64,000 nucleotides of DNA from Hyphomicrobium_A sp964622715 (GTDB lineage Bacteria; Pseudomonadota; Alphaproteobacteria; Rhizobiales; Hyphomicrobiaceae). Location: positions 1 to 64,000 of the forward strand of contig CAZURR010000002.1 in NCBI GenBank assembly GCA_964622715.1, in the 5' to 3' direction. Each line of letters begins with the position of its first letter. The first letter of the stretch is position 1. This document shows, piece by piece, positions 8,433 through 17,808 of this stretch. The notes under the pieces were generated by a model that did not search any database, was not told the DNA's origin, and worked only from the letters and a program-made list of their open reading frames with translations. The position numbers and the translations under genes were made by a program.

Positions 8433-9521
8433 ATGTCTCACAACACTTTCGGGCACTTATTCCGCGTAACGACCTGGGGGGAGAGCCATGGACCAGCGAT
8501 CGGTTGCGTGGTCGACGGGTGCCCTCCTGGCATCCCGCTAGACGTTGCAGATATCCAAGGTTTTTTGGAAAAGCGCCGCCCTGGTCAGTCGAGATTTACC
8601 ACCCAGCGCCAAGAACCCGACGCGGTGGAGATTCTCTCTGGTGTGTTTACCCACGAGGTGGGCCAGCAGGTGACGACCGGCACGCCGATCTCGCTTCTCA
8701 TCAAGAATGTCGACCAGCGCGCCAAGGACTACTCCGACATCAAGGACAAGTTCCGACCTGGCCACGCGGACTTCACATATTGGAAGAAGTACAAAATCCG
8801 CGACTTTCGCGGGGGCGGGCGCTCGTCCGCGCGCGAAACGGCAATGCGGGTTGCCGCAGGTGCGATCGCACGCAAAGTGCTTTCGGGCGTCACCATTCGC
8901 GGCGCGCTGGTGCAGATCGGTAACCGGCCGGTCGATCGTTCTTTGTGGGATTGGGATGCGGTCGACGCCAACCCGCTCTTCTGCCCCGACCCCGCAACGG
9001 CGGTGCACTGGGCTGACTATCTTGACGAGGTGCGAAAGGCGGGCTCCTCCATCGGCGCGATCATCGAAGTCGTGGCCGAGGGAGTCCCTGCCGGCCTCGG
9101 CGCACCGATATACGCAAAGCTCGACCAGGATCTTGCCTCGGCGATGATGAGCATCAATGCCGTCAAAGGCGTGGAAATCGGCGCTGGCATGGCCGCCGCC
9201 GAGCTTACAGGCGAAGAGAACGCCGATGAGATGCGCATCGGCCCCGACGGCGAGGCCCGATTCATGACCAATCATGCCGGCGGAATACTCGGCGGCATTT
9301 CATCTGGACAGCCTATTGTTTGCCGCTTTGCGGTGAAACCCACCTCCTCCATCCTTGTTCCGCGCAAGACAATCGATGAGGGAGGACACGAGACCGACGT
9401 CATCACCAAGGGCCGCCATGACCCGTGCGTGGGTATTCGCGCCGTCCCTATTGGCGAGGCGATGATGGCTTTAGTGCTCGCTGACCATCTCTTGCGCCAT
9501 CGCGCGCAGTGCGGAGACTGA
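8433..9521 (+). CDS. aroC: Chorismate synthase
   Basis: A 362-residue enzyme converting 5-enolpyruvylshikimate-3-phosphate to chorismate, the branch point for aromatic amino acids and folate; it needs reduced FMN. Three family signatures are visible: GESHGPAIGCVVDGCPPG near residue 17, GGGRSSARETAMRVAAGA near residue 130, and TNHAGGILGGISSGQPI with FAVKPTSS near residue 280. Length and start (MSHNTFG) are typical. It faces the methyltransferase gene convergently. Confidence 0.97.
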   Translation: MSHNTFGHLFRVTTWGESHGPAIGCVVDGCPPGIPLDVADIQGFLEKRRPGQSRFTTQRQEPDAVEILSGVFTHEVGQQVTTGTPISLLIKNVDQRAKDYSDIKDKFRPGHADFTYWKKYKIRDFRGGGRSSARETAMRVAAGAIARKVLSGVTIRGALVQIGNRPVDRSLWDWDAVDANPLFCPDPATAVHWADYLDEVRKAGSSIGAIIEVVAEGVPAGLGAPIYAKLDQDLASAMMSINAVKGVEIGAGMAAAELTGEENADEMRIGPDGEARFMTNHAGGILGGISSGQPIVCRFAVKPTSSILVPRKTIDEGGHETDVITKGRHDPCVGIRAVPIGEAMMALVLADHLLRHRAQCGD

Positions 9522-9610
9522 AGATCAAGGCCACGCTGTTTTATTTAGGGTGAGCTTCGTCGGGCGGCGGCCATGCGCCTGAAATTGCTAATCTGAGGCT
9601 AGACCATTGT

Positions 9611-10645
9611 TCAGTGCTTACGCCGCGCCATCACCTTCGACAGAAACGCGTTTGACGTCTCCTGCGGCGCGAGACCCGCGCGCGTGAACATGCCATCGAG
9701 ATCGTCGGTGGCGTAGTGCGCAAAGTAGGGCTCGTGGAAGCGCACGGGAAAGGCCTCCAACAGGCCGTCCCAGCCGGGCCGATCCCCCATCTGCAAGCTA
9801 TCGAGAAAGACGAAGAGGCCGTCCGGCTTGAGAACGCGCGCGATCTCCGCCGTTACGCGTTGACGCACCTCGCCCGGCAGCTCGTGATAGAGGAATATCG
9901 ACGTGACGATGTCGACACTTTCGTCGGCGAGCGAAATCTTTTCGGCATTGCCTTTGATGAATTCGATAGGGCGCAGATCGCCGATATGGCGCCGTGCCTC
10001 GTCGAGATACGACTGCGACAAGTCGATGCCCTTAGCGTGCAGGGCCGGATAGGCAAGCCGCACGTCGCGCAAGAAGCGCCCCGTACCGCAGGCGACGTCG
10101 ACGAGCTCAGTTTCGCGCTGGTCTCGCCCGCGCATGAATGCCGCGATCGGTTTCAACGCTGCGCGCCGCATGGCGCCGGCCGCGCCATAAAACAGCGTCT
10201 CGACCTGCACGTCGTAGAGCTGGGCGGAATCATCGCTCAAATATCCGCCGGTCTGGAAGTGGAAATCCTGCGTGTAGTAATCCGGCAGCTCCTCTGCACC
10301 AGGCAGCGTGGTTGCGCTGTGCGCATCGTTGGCCTCGCGGCGCCTGATCGTTTCGGGCAGGTCGTCGAACATGGCGCGCAACTGGCGCATGTGCTCGGCA
10401 ATCGTCCCGACCGACTCGGCGGGCGCATAGAGGCCTTCGCGCACAGCTGCAGCGTCGCGCAAGAACAACGCGCGTAGGTCGGCCATCAGCTCCGCGTCGC
10501 TGGGAACGGGACGTGTCGGCGTGTAGCGCGGACGGCTGCCAAGACGCCGCGCTTCGCGATTAAGCAACCAGTTGATGCCCGAATACCATCCGAAACGGAC
10601 CGCGTTGCCTGCGAGCTGCGTTGCCATGCCGAGCGTGTCTGCCAT
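9611..10645 (-). CDS. Class I SAM-dependent methyltransferase
   Basis: A 344-residue protein. Residues about 1-170 are a helical N-terminal region (WYSGINWLLNREARRLG and onward) with no clear homology by eye. Residues about 180-340 form a Rossmann methyltransferase domain with motif I VDVACGTGRFL, the acidic loop GIDLSQSYLDEARR, FIKGNAEKISLADESVD and a post-motif LKPDGLFVFLDSLQ. The ATG at 10645 is preceded by GGAGG about nine bases upstream, which settles the start over an ATG 57 bases further out. It ends a minus-strand series after hisS and the PAS gene. The substrate is unknown. Confidence 0.8.
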   Translation of the reverse strand: MADTLGMATQLAGNAVRFGWYSGINWLLNREARRLGSRPRYTPTRPVPSDAELMADLRALFLRDAAAVREGLYAPAESVGTIAEHMRQLRAMFDDLPETIRRREANDAHSATTLPGAEELPDYYTQDFHFQTGGYLSDDSAQLYDVQVETLFYGAAGAMRRAALKPIAAFMRGRDQRETELVDVACGTGRFLRDVRLAYPALHAKGIDLSQSYLDEARRHIGDLRPIEFIKGNAEKISLADESVDIVTSIFLYHELPGEVRQRVTAEIARVLKPDGLFVFLDSLQMGDRPGWDGLLEAFPVRFHEPYFAHYATDDLDGMFTRAGLAPQETSNAFLSKVMARRKH

Positions 10646-10741
10646 TTGCGCGCCTCCGCTGTGCCTTGCAGACAAATGTGGGCCGCCTGGGCATACATGC
10701 AATCACTTGACCTGCCGCCTGCCCGCCTTTCTGGACGCGGA

Positions 10742-11074
10742 TCACTTGATCTCGAACGAAACGCCGAACGCGTGTTTCTTGCCGTCCACCTCGCCTATGA
10801 ACTTGCAGACGCTCAAGGTGATCTTGCCGCGGCTTGAGTCCTCCACGTACTCGTGCACAAAGATGGGTTTTCCCGTTTCAAGGACCTTCTTGTCGTCGGC
10901 AAGCAGCGCCTCGGCGTTGGCGGCCCAAGGCAACTCGGAATCCTTCTTGCCGACAATGTTCTGCTTGGCGATCTCGGAAATGGCCTTGTTGCCCCAGATG
11001 TAGCGTCCCTCTTCGTCCTTGACCCAAAAAAGGAATGGCATTGCGTTAAAGATTTCGAGGTCTTTGACGTTCAT
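10742..11074 (-). CDS. Stand-alone PAS domain protein
   Basis: A 110-residue protein that is one PAS fold and nothing else. It opens with FNAMPFLFWVKDEEGRYIW, continues with GNKAISEIAKQNIVGKKDSE, and ends with the sheet segment VHEYVEDSSRGKITLSVCKF. The ATG at 11074 has GGAGG nine bases upstream, excluding the longer open frame. It lies 85 bases after hisS and 96 bases before the methyltransferase on the same strand. No output domain is attached, so it probably senses a small ligand and acts on a partner protein; neither is identifiable. Confidence 0.75.
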   Translation of the reverse strand: MNVKDLEIFNAMPFLFWVKDEEGRYIWGNKAISEIAKQNIVGKKDSELPWAANAEALLADDKKVLETGKPIFVHEYVEDSSRGKITLSVCKFIGEVDGKKHAFGVSFEIK

Positions 11075-11159
11075 CGACTTAATCCTCCAATTTTCTAGCC
11101 GGGGCCGGCGCTGCCGTGGGTCGCACCAAAATGTGGCGCGCGGTCGTGGCTGGCAAGAA

Positions 11160-12767
11160 TTAGAGGCCGTGGCGGGCGAGGATCTTGCGGACCTCTTCGA
11201 CGAGATCGGCTTCCTTGACGGAGACCTGCGCCGGGCGGGTCTCTTTCCATTCCTTGTTGTCCTGGATGGCTGCGGCAGCCTTCGCGCCTTCAATCAAGTC
11301 TTTCAACACAACTTGAGGAGGATCTGCGCTGCGCTCGTCCGAACCCTGGATGACAACACACGGGCTTCCGCGCTTGTCGGCATACTCCAATTGCTTGCCA
11401 AACTTTTTCGGGTTGCCCAAGTAGAGCTCTGCGCGAATATCGTTAGAGCGCAGCGCCTGCACGAACTCCTGGTAGTCGGCTATGCGGTCCTTCTCCATGA
11501 CGGTGACGATGACGGGGCCAGCGGCCGCGGGACCGGTGCGCCCCAGCGCGGTGAGCGCGGCCTGCAGGCGCGACACGCCGATGGAGAAGCCGGTTGCGGG
11601 AACCTTCTGGCCGGTGAAGCGCGCCACGAGATCGTCGTAGCGTCCACCGCCCCCAACCGAGCCGAATTGCACGGGGCGGCCCTTCTCGTCCTTCACTTCG
11701 AATGTCAGATCGGCTTCGAAGACGAAGCCGGTGTAGTAATCGAGGCCGCGGACTACAGATGGGTCGATTAAGATCTGACCGCACCCATAGCCACCGTTTG
11801 CCGTGAGTTGTACTAATTGTTCCAATTCGTCTAGACCTTGAAGGCCGAGTTCACTGCCACTCACTACCTCGCGTAGGCGTTTCAACGTTGAGGTGTTGCT
11901 GCCACGGTACCAATAGTCGCTAGGGTCTGGATCATCGGCGTCTCTTGCCCGTCTAATGAAATTCCGCATCTCTCTCTTCGCTGGACGCCTTGTTAGCGAT
12001 TCACCCTCAGTCATGATTGGGGCTCTTACGTAGGCGAGAACATGTTTGATCTGTTGCTCATCCAATCCAGCCCCTGGGGTGAAATCCCCACTTTCGTCCT
12101 TTCGACCGCGGCCGAGTAGCTCCCGGACGCCAGAGACACCCAGTCGATCCATCTTGTCGATTGCACGCAATACGATCAGTCGCTTGTTAGAATTCTCCGC
12201 ACCGTCGAGACCTATCGTCCCCAACACACCATCAAGAACCTTGCGATTGTTGACCTTAATGACGTAATCGCCGGTCTCAACTAAAAGCGCCTCCATCGTG
12301 TCGGCGGCGAGCATGCACATCTCCGCATCCGCCGCGACGCTGTCTGTACCTACTGTATCGGCATCGAACTGCATGAATTCACGAAAGCGACCCGGCCCCG
12401 GCTTCTCGTTGCGCCAGACCCGCCCCACCGCATAACGGCGGAACGGCTTGGTGAGCGTTTGAAAGTTCTGCGCCACATAGCGCGCCAGCGGGGCGGTGAG
12501 GTCATAGCGCAGCGACAGCCATTGCTCATCCTCATCTTCCAGGGAGAACACGCCCTCGTTGGGCCGATCCTGGTCGGGTAGGAACTTGCCCAACGCATCC
12601 GTGTACTCAAACGCCGGCGTCTCCAGCGGCTCAAAGCCATAGCGCTCATAGACGCCGCGGATCTTGTCCAGCATGACGTTCAGCGCGCGCAGCTCAGGCG
12701 CTTCAATGTCGCGAAGGCCTTTGGGCAGGCGCGCCTGGGGCCGCGTGTTTTTGTTGGTCTTGGCCAT
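11160..12767 (-). CDS. hisS: Histidyl-tRNA synthetase, alphaproteobacterial type
   Basis: A 535-residue class II synthetase that charges tRNA-His. Motif 2 reads RVWRNEKPGPGRFREFMQFD, the divergent alphaproteobacterial form rather than the usual bacterial one. The histidine-binding loops are VRGLDYYTG and GGGGRYDDL, and motif 3 is GFSIGVSRL. The anticodon-binding domain occupies the last ~100 residues. It is about 110 residues longer than the E. coli enzyme. Residues about 139-336, the insertion region between motif 2 and the first histidine loop, are encoded by DNA (about 11760-12350) that is visibly AT-richer, with codons such as TTA, CTA and GTA rare in the flanks. The ATG at 12767 is the likely start. 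Confidence 0.95.
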   Translation of the reverse strand: MAKTNKNTRPQARLPKGLRDIEAPELRALNVMLDKIRGVYERYGFEPLETPAFEYTDALGKFLPDQDRPNEGVFSLEDEDEQWLSLRYDLTAPLARYVAQNFQTLTKPFRRYAVGRVWRNEKPGPGRFREFMQFDADTVGTDSVAADAEMCMLAADTMEALLVETGDYVIKVNNRKVLDGVLGTIGLDGAENSNKRLIVLRAIDKMDRLGVSGVRELLGRGRKDESGDFTPGAGLDEQQIKHVLAYVRAPIMTEGESLTRRPAKREMRNFIRRARDADDPDPSDYWYRGSNTSTLKRLREVVSGSELGLQGLDELEQLVQLTANGGYGCGQILIDPSVVRGLDYYTGFVFEADLTFEVKDEKGRPVQFGSVGGGGRYDDLVARFTGQKVPATGFSIGVSRLQAALTALGRTGPAAAGPVIVTVMEKDRIADYQEFVQALRSNDIRAELYLGNPKKFGKQLEYADKRGSPCVVIQGSDERSADPPQVVLKDLIEGAKAAAAIQDNKEWKETRPAQVSVKEADLVEEVRKILARHGL

Positions 12768-12856
12768 GGGATGAAAGCTGACGTTGAGCGCCAAAGGGGC
12801 GCGGGCGCATTCGGTGAGGCCTTATAGCGGATCGCCTGCGTGGCGCAAATCCACGC

Positions 12857-13669
12857 TCAAGGAGCGCTCTCAGGACGCGCTGGCGGCAGCCCGAAGGGGC
12901 GTTTGCGCTCTGCATACTTCGCGTACGCCGGCACGGAGACGATCTCTCTTTCCGGCCAGCGCAGCGCCGTCAGCTTACCGCCATAGACACAGCCGGTGTC
13001 GATGCAAAGCGTATTGTTCAGCCACTCTGGCTCGGCCACAGGGGTATGGCCGTAGACCACGGATGTTTTGCCCGAATAGTGCGCCGACCAATTGAAACGC
13101 TCAGGCAGCCCATTTTGGTCAATTTGGCCAGAAATCTCGCCATAAAGCCCGAACCTGTAAGTGGTGTCAGAGCTGTCGCCCAGCATGGTCTCGCGGACGC
13201 CGGCATGCGCTATTGCTAGTTCGCCCCCATCGAGCCAGGCGTGGCTTGGAAGGGCCTCGAAGAAGCTGCGCGTGCGTACGCGCAAATCCTCAGACGCGTT
13301 CGAGAATTCTTCGACCGTTCCCGCAAGACCGTGGGTAAGCTTGACGTCGCGACCCTGAATCAAGCGCATAAAGCGGTTGTCGTGATTGCCAATAACAATC
13401 AATGCATGCCCCTGCGCGACCATGTGCATGACGATGCGTACAACCTGGAGCGAACGCGGTCCGCGATCGACGAGGTCGCCAACAAAGAAGGCACGGCGGC
13501 CTTGCGGTGTGGACGTGCGCACAAGCGTACCATTGTCCTCGAGGCTCACCGCGTACCCAAGATGCCCCAATAGCTCGATCAGCTCGTCGGCACAGCCATG
13601 CACATCGCCGATGATGTCAAACGGGCCGCAGACATCGCGCCAATCGGTCTTGGGCCGTTGCATACTCAT
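12857..13669 (-). CDS. PPP-type metallophosphoesterase
   Basis: A 270-residue calcineurin-like phosphoesterase with the full PPP metal-site series: GDVHGC near residue 21, GDLVDRGP near residue 63, GNHDN near residue 93, AHAG in the middle and YGHTP near residue 206. It resembles bis(5'-nucleosyl)-tetraphosphatases and the phosphatase module of bacterial Pnkp rather than exported enzymes; no signal peptide is seen. It starts 27 bases after glcF and ends 89 bases before hisS on the same strand. It could hydrolyse dinucleotide polyphosphates or phosphoproteins. Confidence 0.83.
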   Translation of the reverse strand: MSMQRPKTDWRDVCGPFDIIGDVHGCADELIELLGHLGYAVSLEDNGTLVRTSTPQGRRAFFVGDLVDRGPRSLQVVRIVMHMVAQGHALIVIGNHDNRFMRLIQGRDVKLTHGLAGTVEEFSNASEDLRVRTRSFFEALPSHAWLDGGELAIAHAGVRETMLGDSSDTTYRFGLYGEISGQIDQNGLPERFNWSAHYSGKTSVVYGHTPVAEPEWLNNTLCIDTGCVYGGKLTALRWPEREIVSVPAYAKYAERKRPFGLPPARPESAP

Positions 13670-13696
13670 CGTGCCGGTCTTGAGTGGCGGATGGCG

Positions 13697-15061
13697 TTAG
13701 GCGTGAAGGAAGTCCTCGACCCGGCGCTTTGGCTCCGGCACGTCGAAAACGAACACGGCAAGCGGCTCTAGCCCGCGCGGAACAGGGCCGCCGTAAGCCC
13801 AATCGAGAAGCTCGACCGTGTGCACAATCGGGACGCCGAGCTTGCCTTCGAGCTGCGTGATGCAACCGATGTTGCCGGTCGTCACGAGATCGGGCTTCAC
13901 GGCTTTAATGTTCTCCACCTTGCGATCGCGCAAAGTGCCCGCCATCTCCGGCTGCAGAATGTTGTAGGTCCCCGCCGATCCGCAGCAGATGTGCGCCTCG
14001 CCAATGTCGACGACGCTGAAACCCGCCTGGGTCAGGAGAGATTTGGGTTCGTCCACAATGCCCTGGCCGTGCTGTAGAGAGCATGCGGGATGATAGGCCA
14101 CGCGCAGCGAGGAATAGCGCTTTGGCGGGCCCAGTTCGTACTGGCCCAAAAACTCGCTAATATCCATGGCAAGCTCTGACAACCGCGCCGCACGCGCTGC
14201 GTAATCTGGATCGTCCTTCAATAGATGACCGTAGTCCTTCACCGTCGTGCCGCACCCAGATGCATTGACGATGACGGCGTCGACCGGCGCCTTACCCATC
14301 TCTTTCGACCAAGCATCGACATTGCGCTTAGCATAAGCGATTGCCGCTTCTTCTTTGCCCAGGTGATAGGGCAGCGCGCCGCAGCAGCCGGCTCCTGCCG
14401 CCACGACAACGTCAACACCGTGCCGCGCCAGCAGCCGGATCGTGGAATCGTTGATTCCTGGGCGCAGCACTTGTTGCGCGCACCCTGTTAGCAAAATAAC
14501 CCTCGCGCGGCGCTCTTCGTCCGTCACCGCCGTCCCCGCCCCCTCGAACGTCGCAGCGGGCGGCAGCACTTCTGGCGCCAACTCGATCATCGCCGCCAGC
14601 TCCTTAAGACCAAACCGGCGCAATGTGTTGACCCATGGGCGACCGAGCGGGGCCGCCTTGATGGCAAGACGGAACCTTCCAGGGTGCGGCAGTATTCGCA
14701 CCAGCAGACTGCGAACAAACCGCTCCTTAAAGCTGCGCCGGCTCGTCTGCTCGATGTAGCTTCGCGTCATATCGACAAGATGCATATAGTCGACGCCACT
14801 CGGGCAGGTCGTCATGCAAGACAGGCAGGACAGACAACGGTCGATATGCGTGCGAATTTTTCCACTGGCAGGGCGCGAACCCTCAAGCATATCCTTGATC
14901 AGGTAGATGCGCCCGCGTGGGCTATCGCGTTCGTCGCCAAGCAATAAATAGGTGGGGCACACCGCCGTGCAAAGCCCGCAATGGACGCAACGACGCAGAA
15001 TGCTGTCGGCCTCGGCAATGCGCGGATTCTCAAGCTGCTCGGACGTGAAGTGCGTTTGCAT
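13697..15061 (-). CDS. glcF: Glycolate oxidase iron-sulfur subunit
   Basis: A 454-residue subunit of the membrane-associated glycolate dehydrogenase, which oxidises glycolate to glyoxylate and passes electrons to quinone. Two 4Fe-4S motifs are at the N-terminus: CVHCGLCTAVCP near residues 26-37 and CLSCLSCMTTCP near residues 76-87. Two cysteine-rich CCG domains follow, with AGAGCCGALPYH and the later HICCGSAGTYNI. It begins 15 bases after glcE in the glcD-glcE-glcF order and is surely cotranscribed. Confidence 0.95.
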   Translation of the reverse strand: MQTHFTSEQLENPRIAEADSILRRCVHCGLCTAVCPTYLLLGDERDSPRGRIYLIKDMLEGSRPASGKIRTHIDRCLSCLSCMTTCPSGVDYMHLVDMTRSYIEQTSRRSFKERFVRSLLVRILPHPGRFRLAIKAAPLGRPWVNTLRRFGLKELAAMIELAPEVLPPAATFEGAGTAVTDEERRARVILLTGCAQQVLRPGINDSTIRLLARHGVDVVVAAGAGCCGALPYHLGKEEAAIAYAKRNVDAWSKEMGKAPVDAVIVNASGCGTTVKDYGHLLKDDPDYAARAARLSELAMDISEFLGQYELGPPKRYSSLRVAYHPACSLQHGQGIVDEPKSLLTQAGFSVVDIGEAHICCGSAGTYNILQPEMAGTLRDRKVENIKAVKPDLVTTGNIGCITQLEGKLGVPIVHTVELLDWAYGGPVPRGLEPLAVFVFDVPEPKRRVEDFLHA

Positions 15062-15076
15062 GAGTGACAGCTGCCC

Positions 15077-16297
15077 TTAAATGTTGGCGTACATTCGGCC
15101 GGGATTGAGAATGCCAGCTGGATCGAAGGCTTCCTTTAGACCGCGCGTCAAGCGTTCAACTGCCAGACTTAGCGGCTGAAAGACCTCAACAGACGCGCGC
15201 ACGCTCGACTCGGCACGGATCAGCGTCGCGTGACCACCATGATTGGCCACGACGCGACGAATTTCCGCCGTACCAGCGTCAGCCGTAGCCGGCACCTCGA
15301 GCCATACCAGACCACCTGACCAATCGTAGAACGCTTTAACCGGCATATAGCGCTTGATTGCTGCAACGAGCTTAGGAGCCGTCGTCGGTTTCGTTGAAAT
15401 GCGCCACAACAGCGAGGGACCAAAGGGCATCACAGACAATCGCCGCAGCTCATTCCAAAACTCTATTGAATCCTTGTTGTCGAGCTCCATAGCCTTGCCG
15501 AAAACCCTGAGACCTTGCTTCAAACGCTGCTTCCTTGTGGCTACCGAACTGGCAAAGTTCTCTAGCCTTAGAGCGGTCACGGACTTGCCCAAGGACTTGA
15601 GCCCCGGATGATCGAGACGCCTCGCTACCGCGGCCTGCAAGTGTATCGCACCCGACACCTCGAAGGGTTGGCCCATCGCCGTGCAAAGAAGCTCAATTGC
15701 GAGATCGTCAGGCAGCCCCAGAAAAACAATCGTCGTCGACGCCTCGGGCCACGGGATCACTTTGAACGTCACTTGGGTGAGCACGGCCAGGGTACCCCAG
15801 CTGCCGGTCAATCCGCGCGACACATCGTATCCGGTCACGTTCTTCATCACCCGGCCGCCGGCCTGGAACAACTCCGCCCGGCCGTTGACGCCCTTGATAC
15901 CCAAAAGGTGATCCCGCGCCGCGCCGCACTGAATGCGCCGGGCACCCGATAGATTGGTCGCAAAAACAGCACCCATGGTTTGCGCACCCTGCGGCCCGCC
16001 CGTCGCCGGTCCTAGATCGACTGGCTCAAACGCCAGCATCTGGCCGCGACCGGCGAGTTCCACCTCGATAGCTGACAGAGGGGTGCCGGCGCCCACCGAC
16101 ATGACGAGCTCGCTTGGCTCATAGAGCGCAATTCCGCGTAGCGAGGACGTTGTCAACGTCACGGCACTTTCGATAGGCCGGCCAACGGCCCGCTTGGAGC
16201 CGGAGCCGACGACTTCGACTGGAAGCCGCCGCTCGACACAAGCCGACATCATTTGCTGCAGCTCCCAATCGGCCGCGGGCCTTAGCAACTCGCTCAA
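15077..16297 (-). CDS. glcE: Glycolate oxidase FAD-binding subunit
   Basis: A 406-residue FAD subunit of glycolate oxidase. The PCMH-type FAD domain is at the N-terminus (VVGSGSKRAVG, GAGTPLSAIEVELAGRGQML, GRVMKNVTGYDVSRGLTGSW). It ends in the typical FDPAGILNPGRMY. It starts with TTG at 16297, preceded by AGGAG eight bases upstream, and follows glcD after 12 bases. GlcE is needed with GlcD and GlcF for activity in characterised bacteria. Confidence 0.95.
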   Translation of the reverse strand: MSELLRPAADWELQQMMSACVERRLPVEVVGSGSKRAVGRPIESAVTLTTSSLRGIALYEPSELVMSVGAGTPLSAIEVELAGRGQMLAFEPVDLGPATGGPQGAQTMGAVFATNLSGARRIQCGAARDHLLGIKGVNGRAELFQAGGRVMKNVTGYDVSRGLTGSWGTLAVLTQVTFKVIPWPEASTTIVFLGLPDDLAIELLCTAMGQPFEVSGAIHLQAAVARRLDHPGLKSLGKSVTALRLENFASSVATRKQRLKQGLRVFGKAMELDNKDSIEFWNELRRLSVMPFGPSLLWRISTKPTTAPKLVAAIKRYMPVKAFYDWSGGLVWLEVPATADAGTAEIRRVVANHGGHATLIRAESSVRASVEVFQPLSLAVERLTRGLKEAFDPAGILNPGRMYANI

Positions 16298-16309
16298 ATG
16301 GAACTCTCC

Positions 16310-17764
16310 TTAGGCGGCCTGCGCCGCGCCCGTGTTCTCGTACGCCTCAAGCGGGAATACCTTGCCCGGGTTTAAGAGCCAATCCGGGTCGAACACGCTC
16401 CTAATACGCATCTGCACGTTCAGATCGGCTTGGGAGAACTGCACTCCCATGAGGTCGCGCTTCTCGATGCCCACACCATGCTCGCCGGTGAGACAACCGC
16501 CCACGGCCACACATAGTTTCAAGATCTCGGCACCCGCGAGTTCCGCACTTCGCGCCTCATCCTCGTTATTGGAGTCATAGAGAATGAGAGGGTGTAGGTT
16601 GCCGTCGCCGGCATGGAAGACGTTAGCGACTTTCAGTCCCTTACTGGCGCAGATTTGGGAAATCTTGGGCAGCACCTCGGCCAGCCGCGCGAGCGGTATG
16701 GTACCGTCCATGCAGTAGTAATCGGAAATCCTGCCAATGGCGCCGAATGCTGACTTTCGCCCTTTCCAGATGCGTGCATTTTGCTCCGGAGAGTTGCTTG
16801 GCTCAATCGTCTTCGGTTCGAACGGCGTGGCGATCTCTACAATGTCGTTCAACAGCCGCGAAACCTCATCCTCTAAGCCTTCGACTTCCACGATAAGCAA
16901 GGCTTCCACGTCACGAGGATAACCGGCCTTAGTGAAAGTTTCCGCAACTTCGATGGCCGGCTTATCCATAAACTCAATGGCGACAGGAATGATGCCTGAG
17001 GCAATGATGGCAGCGACGCATTGACCGGCGGCTTCGCAAGTCTCAAAGCCCAGAAGGATCGGGCGCGCCGATTCTGCTTTGGGTAAAATCCGTACCGTCG
17101 CCTCAGTAATGATCCCGAACTGGCCCTCCGACCCGATGACGAGCGCCATAAAATCATAGCCCTCCGGATCGAGATGTGGGCCACCCAGTTCGACGACCTC
17201 GCCATTCATCATGACCATTTTCACGCCCAGCACGTTGTTGGTCGTGACGCCATACTTGAGGCAGTGAGCACCGCCTGAGTTCATCGCCAAGTTCCCCGCC
17301 AGCGTGCACGCAAGTTGGCTCGATGGGTCTGGCGCGTAAAAAAAGTTATGTGCGCCAACCGCCGCTGAAATTGCCAAATTGGTGATTCCGGTTTGCACCT
17401 GAATCGTGCGGTTCTCGTAGTTCACTTCGAGGACGCGATTCATTTTGGAAACGCCGACGACGATGGCATCCGCGGCGGGAAGCGCACCGCCCGAAAGCGA
17501 GGTCCCAGCACCACGGGGCACTACCTTGACACGGTACTTGTGGCAGTACCTGAGAACCGCGGATACCTCCTCGGTGCTGCTCGGCAGTACCACGGCAAGC
17601 GGCATCTGCCGGTACGCAGTGAGAGCATCTGCCTCGAACGCACGCCGGCCTTCCTCATCCGAAATCACGGCGTCGGGGGCGACGAGCTGCTCAAGATCCT
17701 TGATAATCGCGCTTGCGCGTGCGAGCACTTCCTGGTCAGGTTCTGGCAAACTCGTTAGCGACAT
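16310..17764 (-). CDS. glcD: Glycolate oxidase subunit GlcD (FAD-linked oxidase)
   Basis: A 484-residue catalytic flavoprotein. The FAD-binding PCMH domain includes VVPRGAGTSLSGGALP and ACTLAGNLAMNSGGAHCLKYG. The C-terminal oxidase domain includes VFHAGDGNLHPLILYD, GCLTGEHGVGIEKRDLM and a terminal FDPDWLLNPGKVFP. The ATG at 17764 is chosen because GGGAG lies eight bases upstream; a GTG at 17770 is in frame. It is the first gene of glcDEF. The divergent LysR gene 218 bases away is the natural candidate regulator. Confidence 0.95.
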   Translation of the reverse strand: MSLTSLPEPDQEVLARASAIIKDLEQLVAPDAVISDEEGRRAFEADALTAYRQMPLAVVLPSSTEEVSAVLRYCHKYRVKVVPRGAGTSLSGGALPAADAIVVGVSKMNRVLEVNYENRTIQVQTGITNLAISAAVGAHNFFYAPDPSSQLACTLAGNLAMNSGGAHCLKYGVTTNNVLGVKMVMMNGEVVELGGPHLDPEGYDFMALVIGSEGQFGIITEATVRILPKAESARPILLGFETCEAAGQCVAAIIASGIIPVAIEFMDKPAIEVAETFTKAGYPRDVEALLIVEVEGLEDEVSRLLNDIVEIATPFEPKTIEPSNSPEQNARIWKGRKSAFGAIGRISDYYCMDGTIPLARLAEVLPKISQICASKGLKVANVFHAGDGNLHPLILYDSNNEDEARSAELAGAEILKLCVAVGGCLTGEHGVGIEKRDLMGVQFSQADLNVQMRIRSVFDPDWLLNPGKVFPLEAYENTGAAQAA

Positions 17765-17796
17765 CCCCACATCTCCCGCTCGACTCCATCACCGAC

Positions 17797-17808
17797 TATT
17801 GTTCAATA
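17797..17808. promoter_or_regulatory. Candidate operator dyad upstream of glcD
   Basis: TATTGTTCAATA is a perfect 5-2-5 inverted repeat about 33 bases before the glcD start, in the 218-base divergent region shared with the LysR gene. The surrounding region (17800-17960) is AT-rich for this genome, as expected for divergent promoters. It is close to, but not exactly, a T-N11-A LysR box, so the assignment is tentative. Confidence 0.3.

Noticed and set aside
8538..9275. Minus-strand frame of 245 codons inside aroC
   Set aside because: Antisense to a textbook chorismate synthase gene, with no family match.
11019..11771. Plus-strand frame of 250 codons opposite the hisS 3' region
   Set aside because: Shadow frame; hisS motifs on the other strand are unambiguous.
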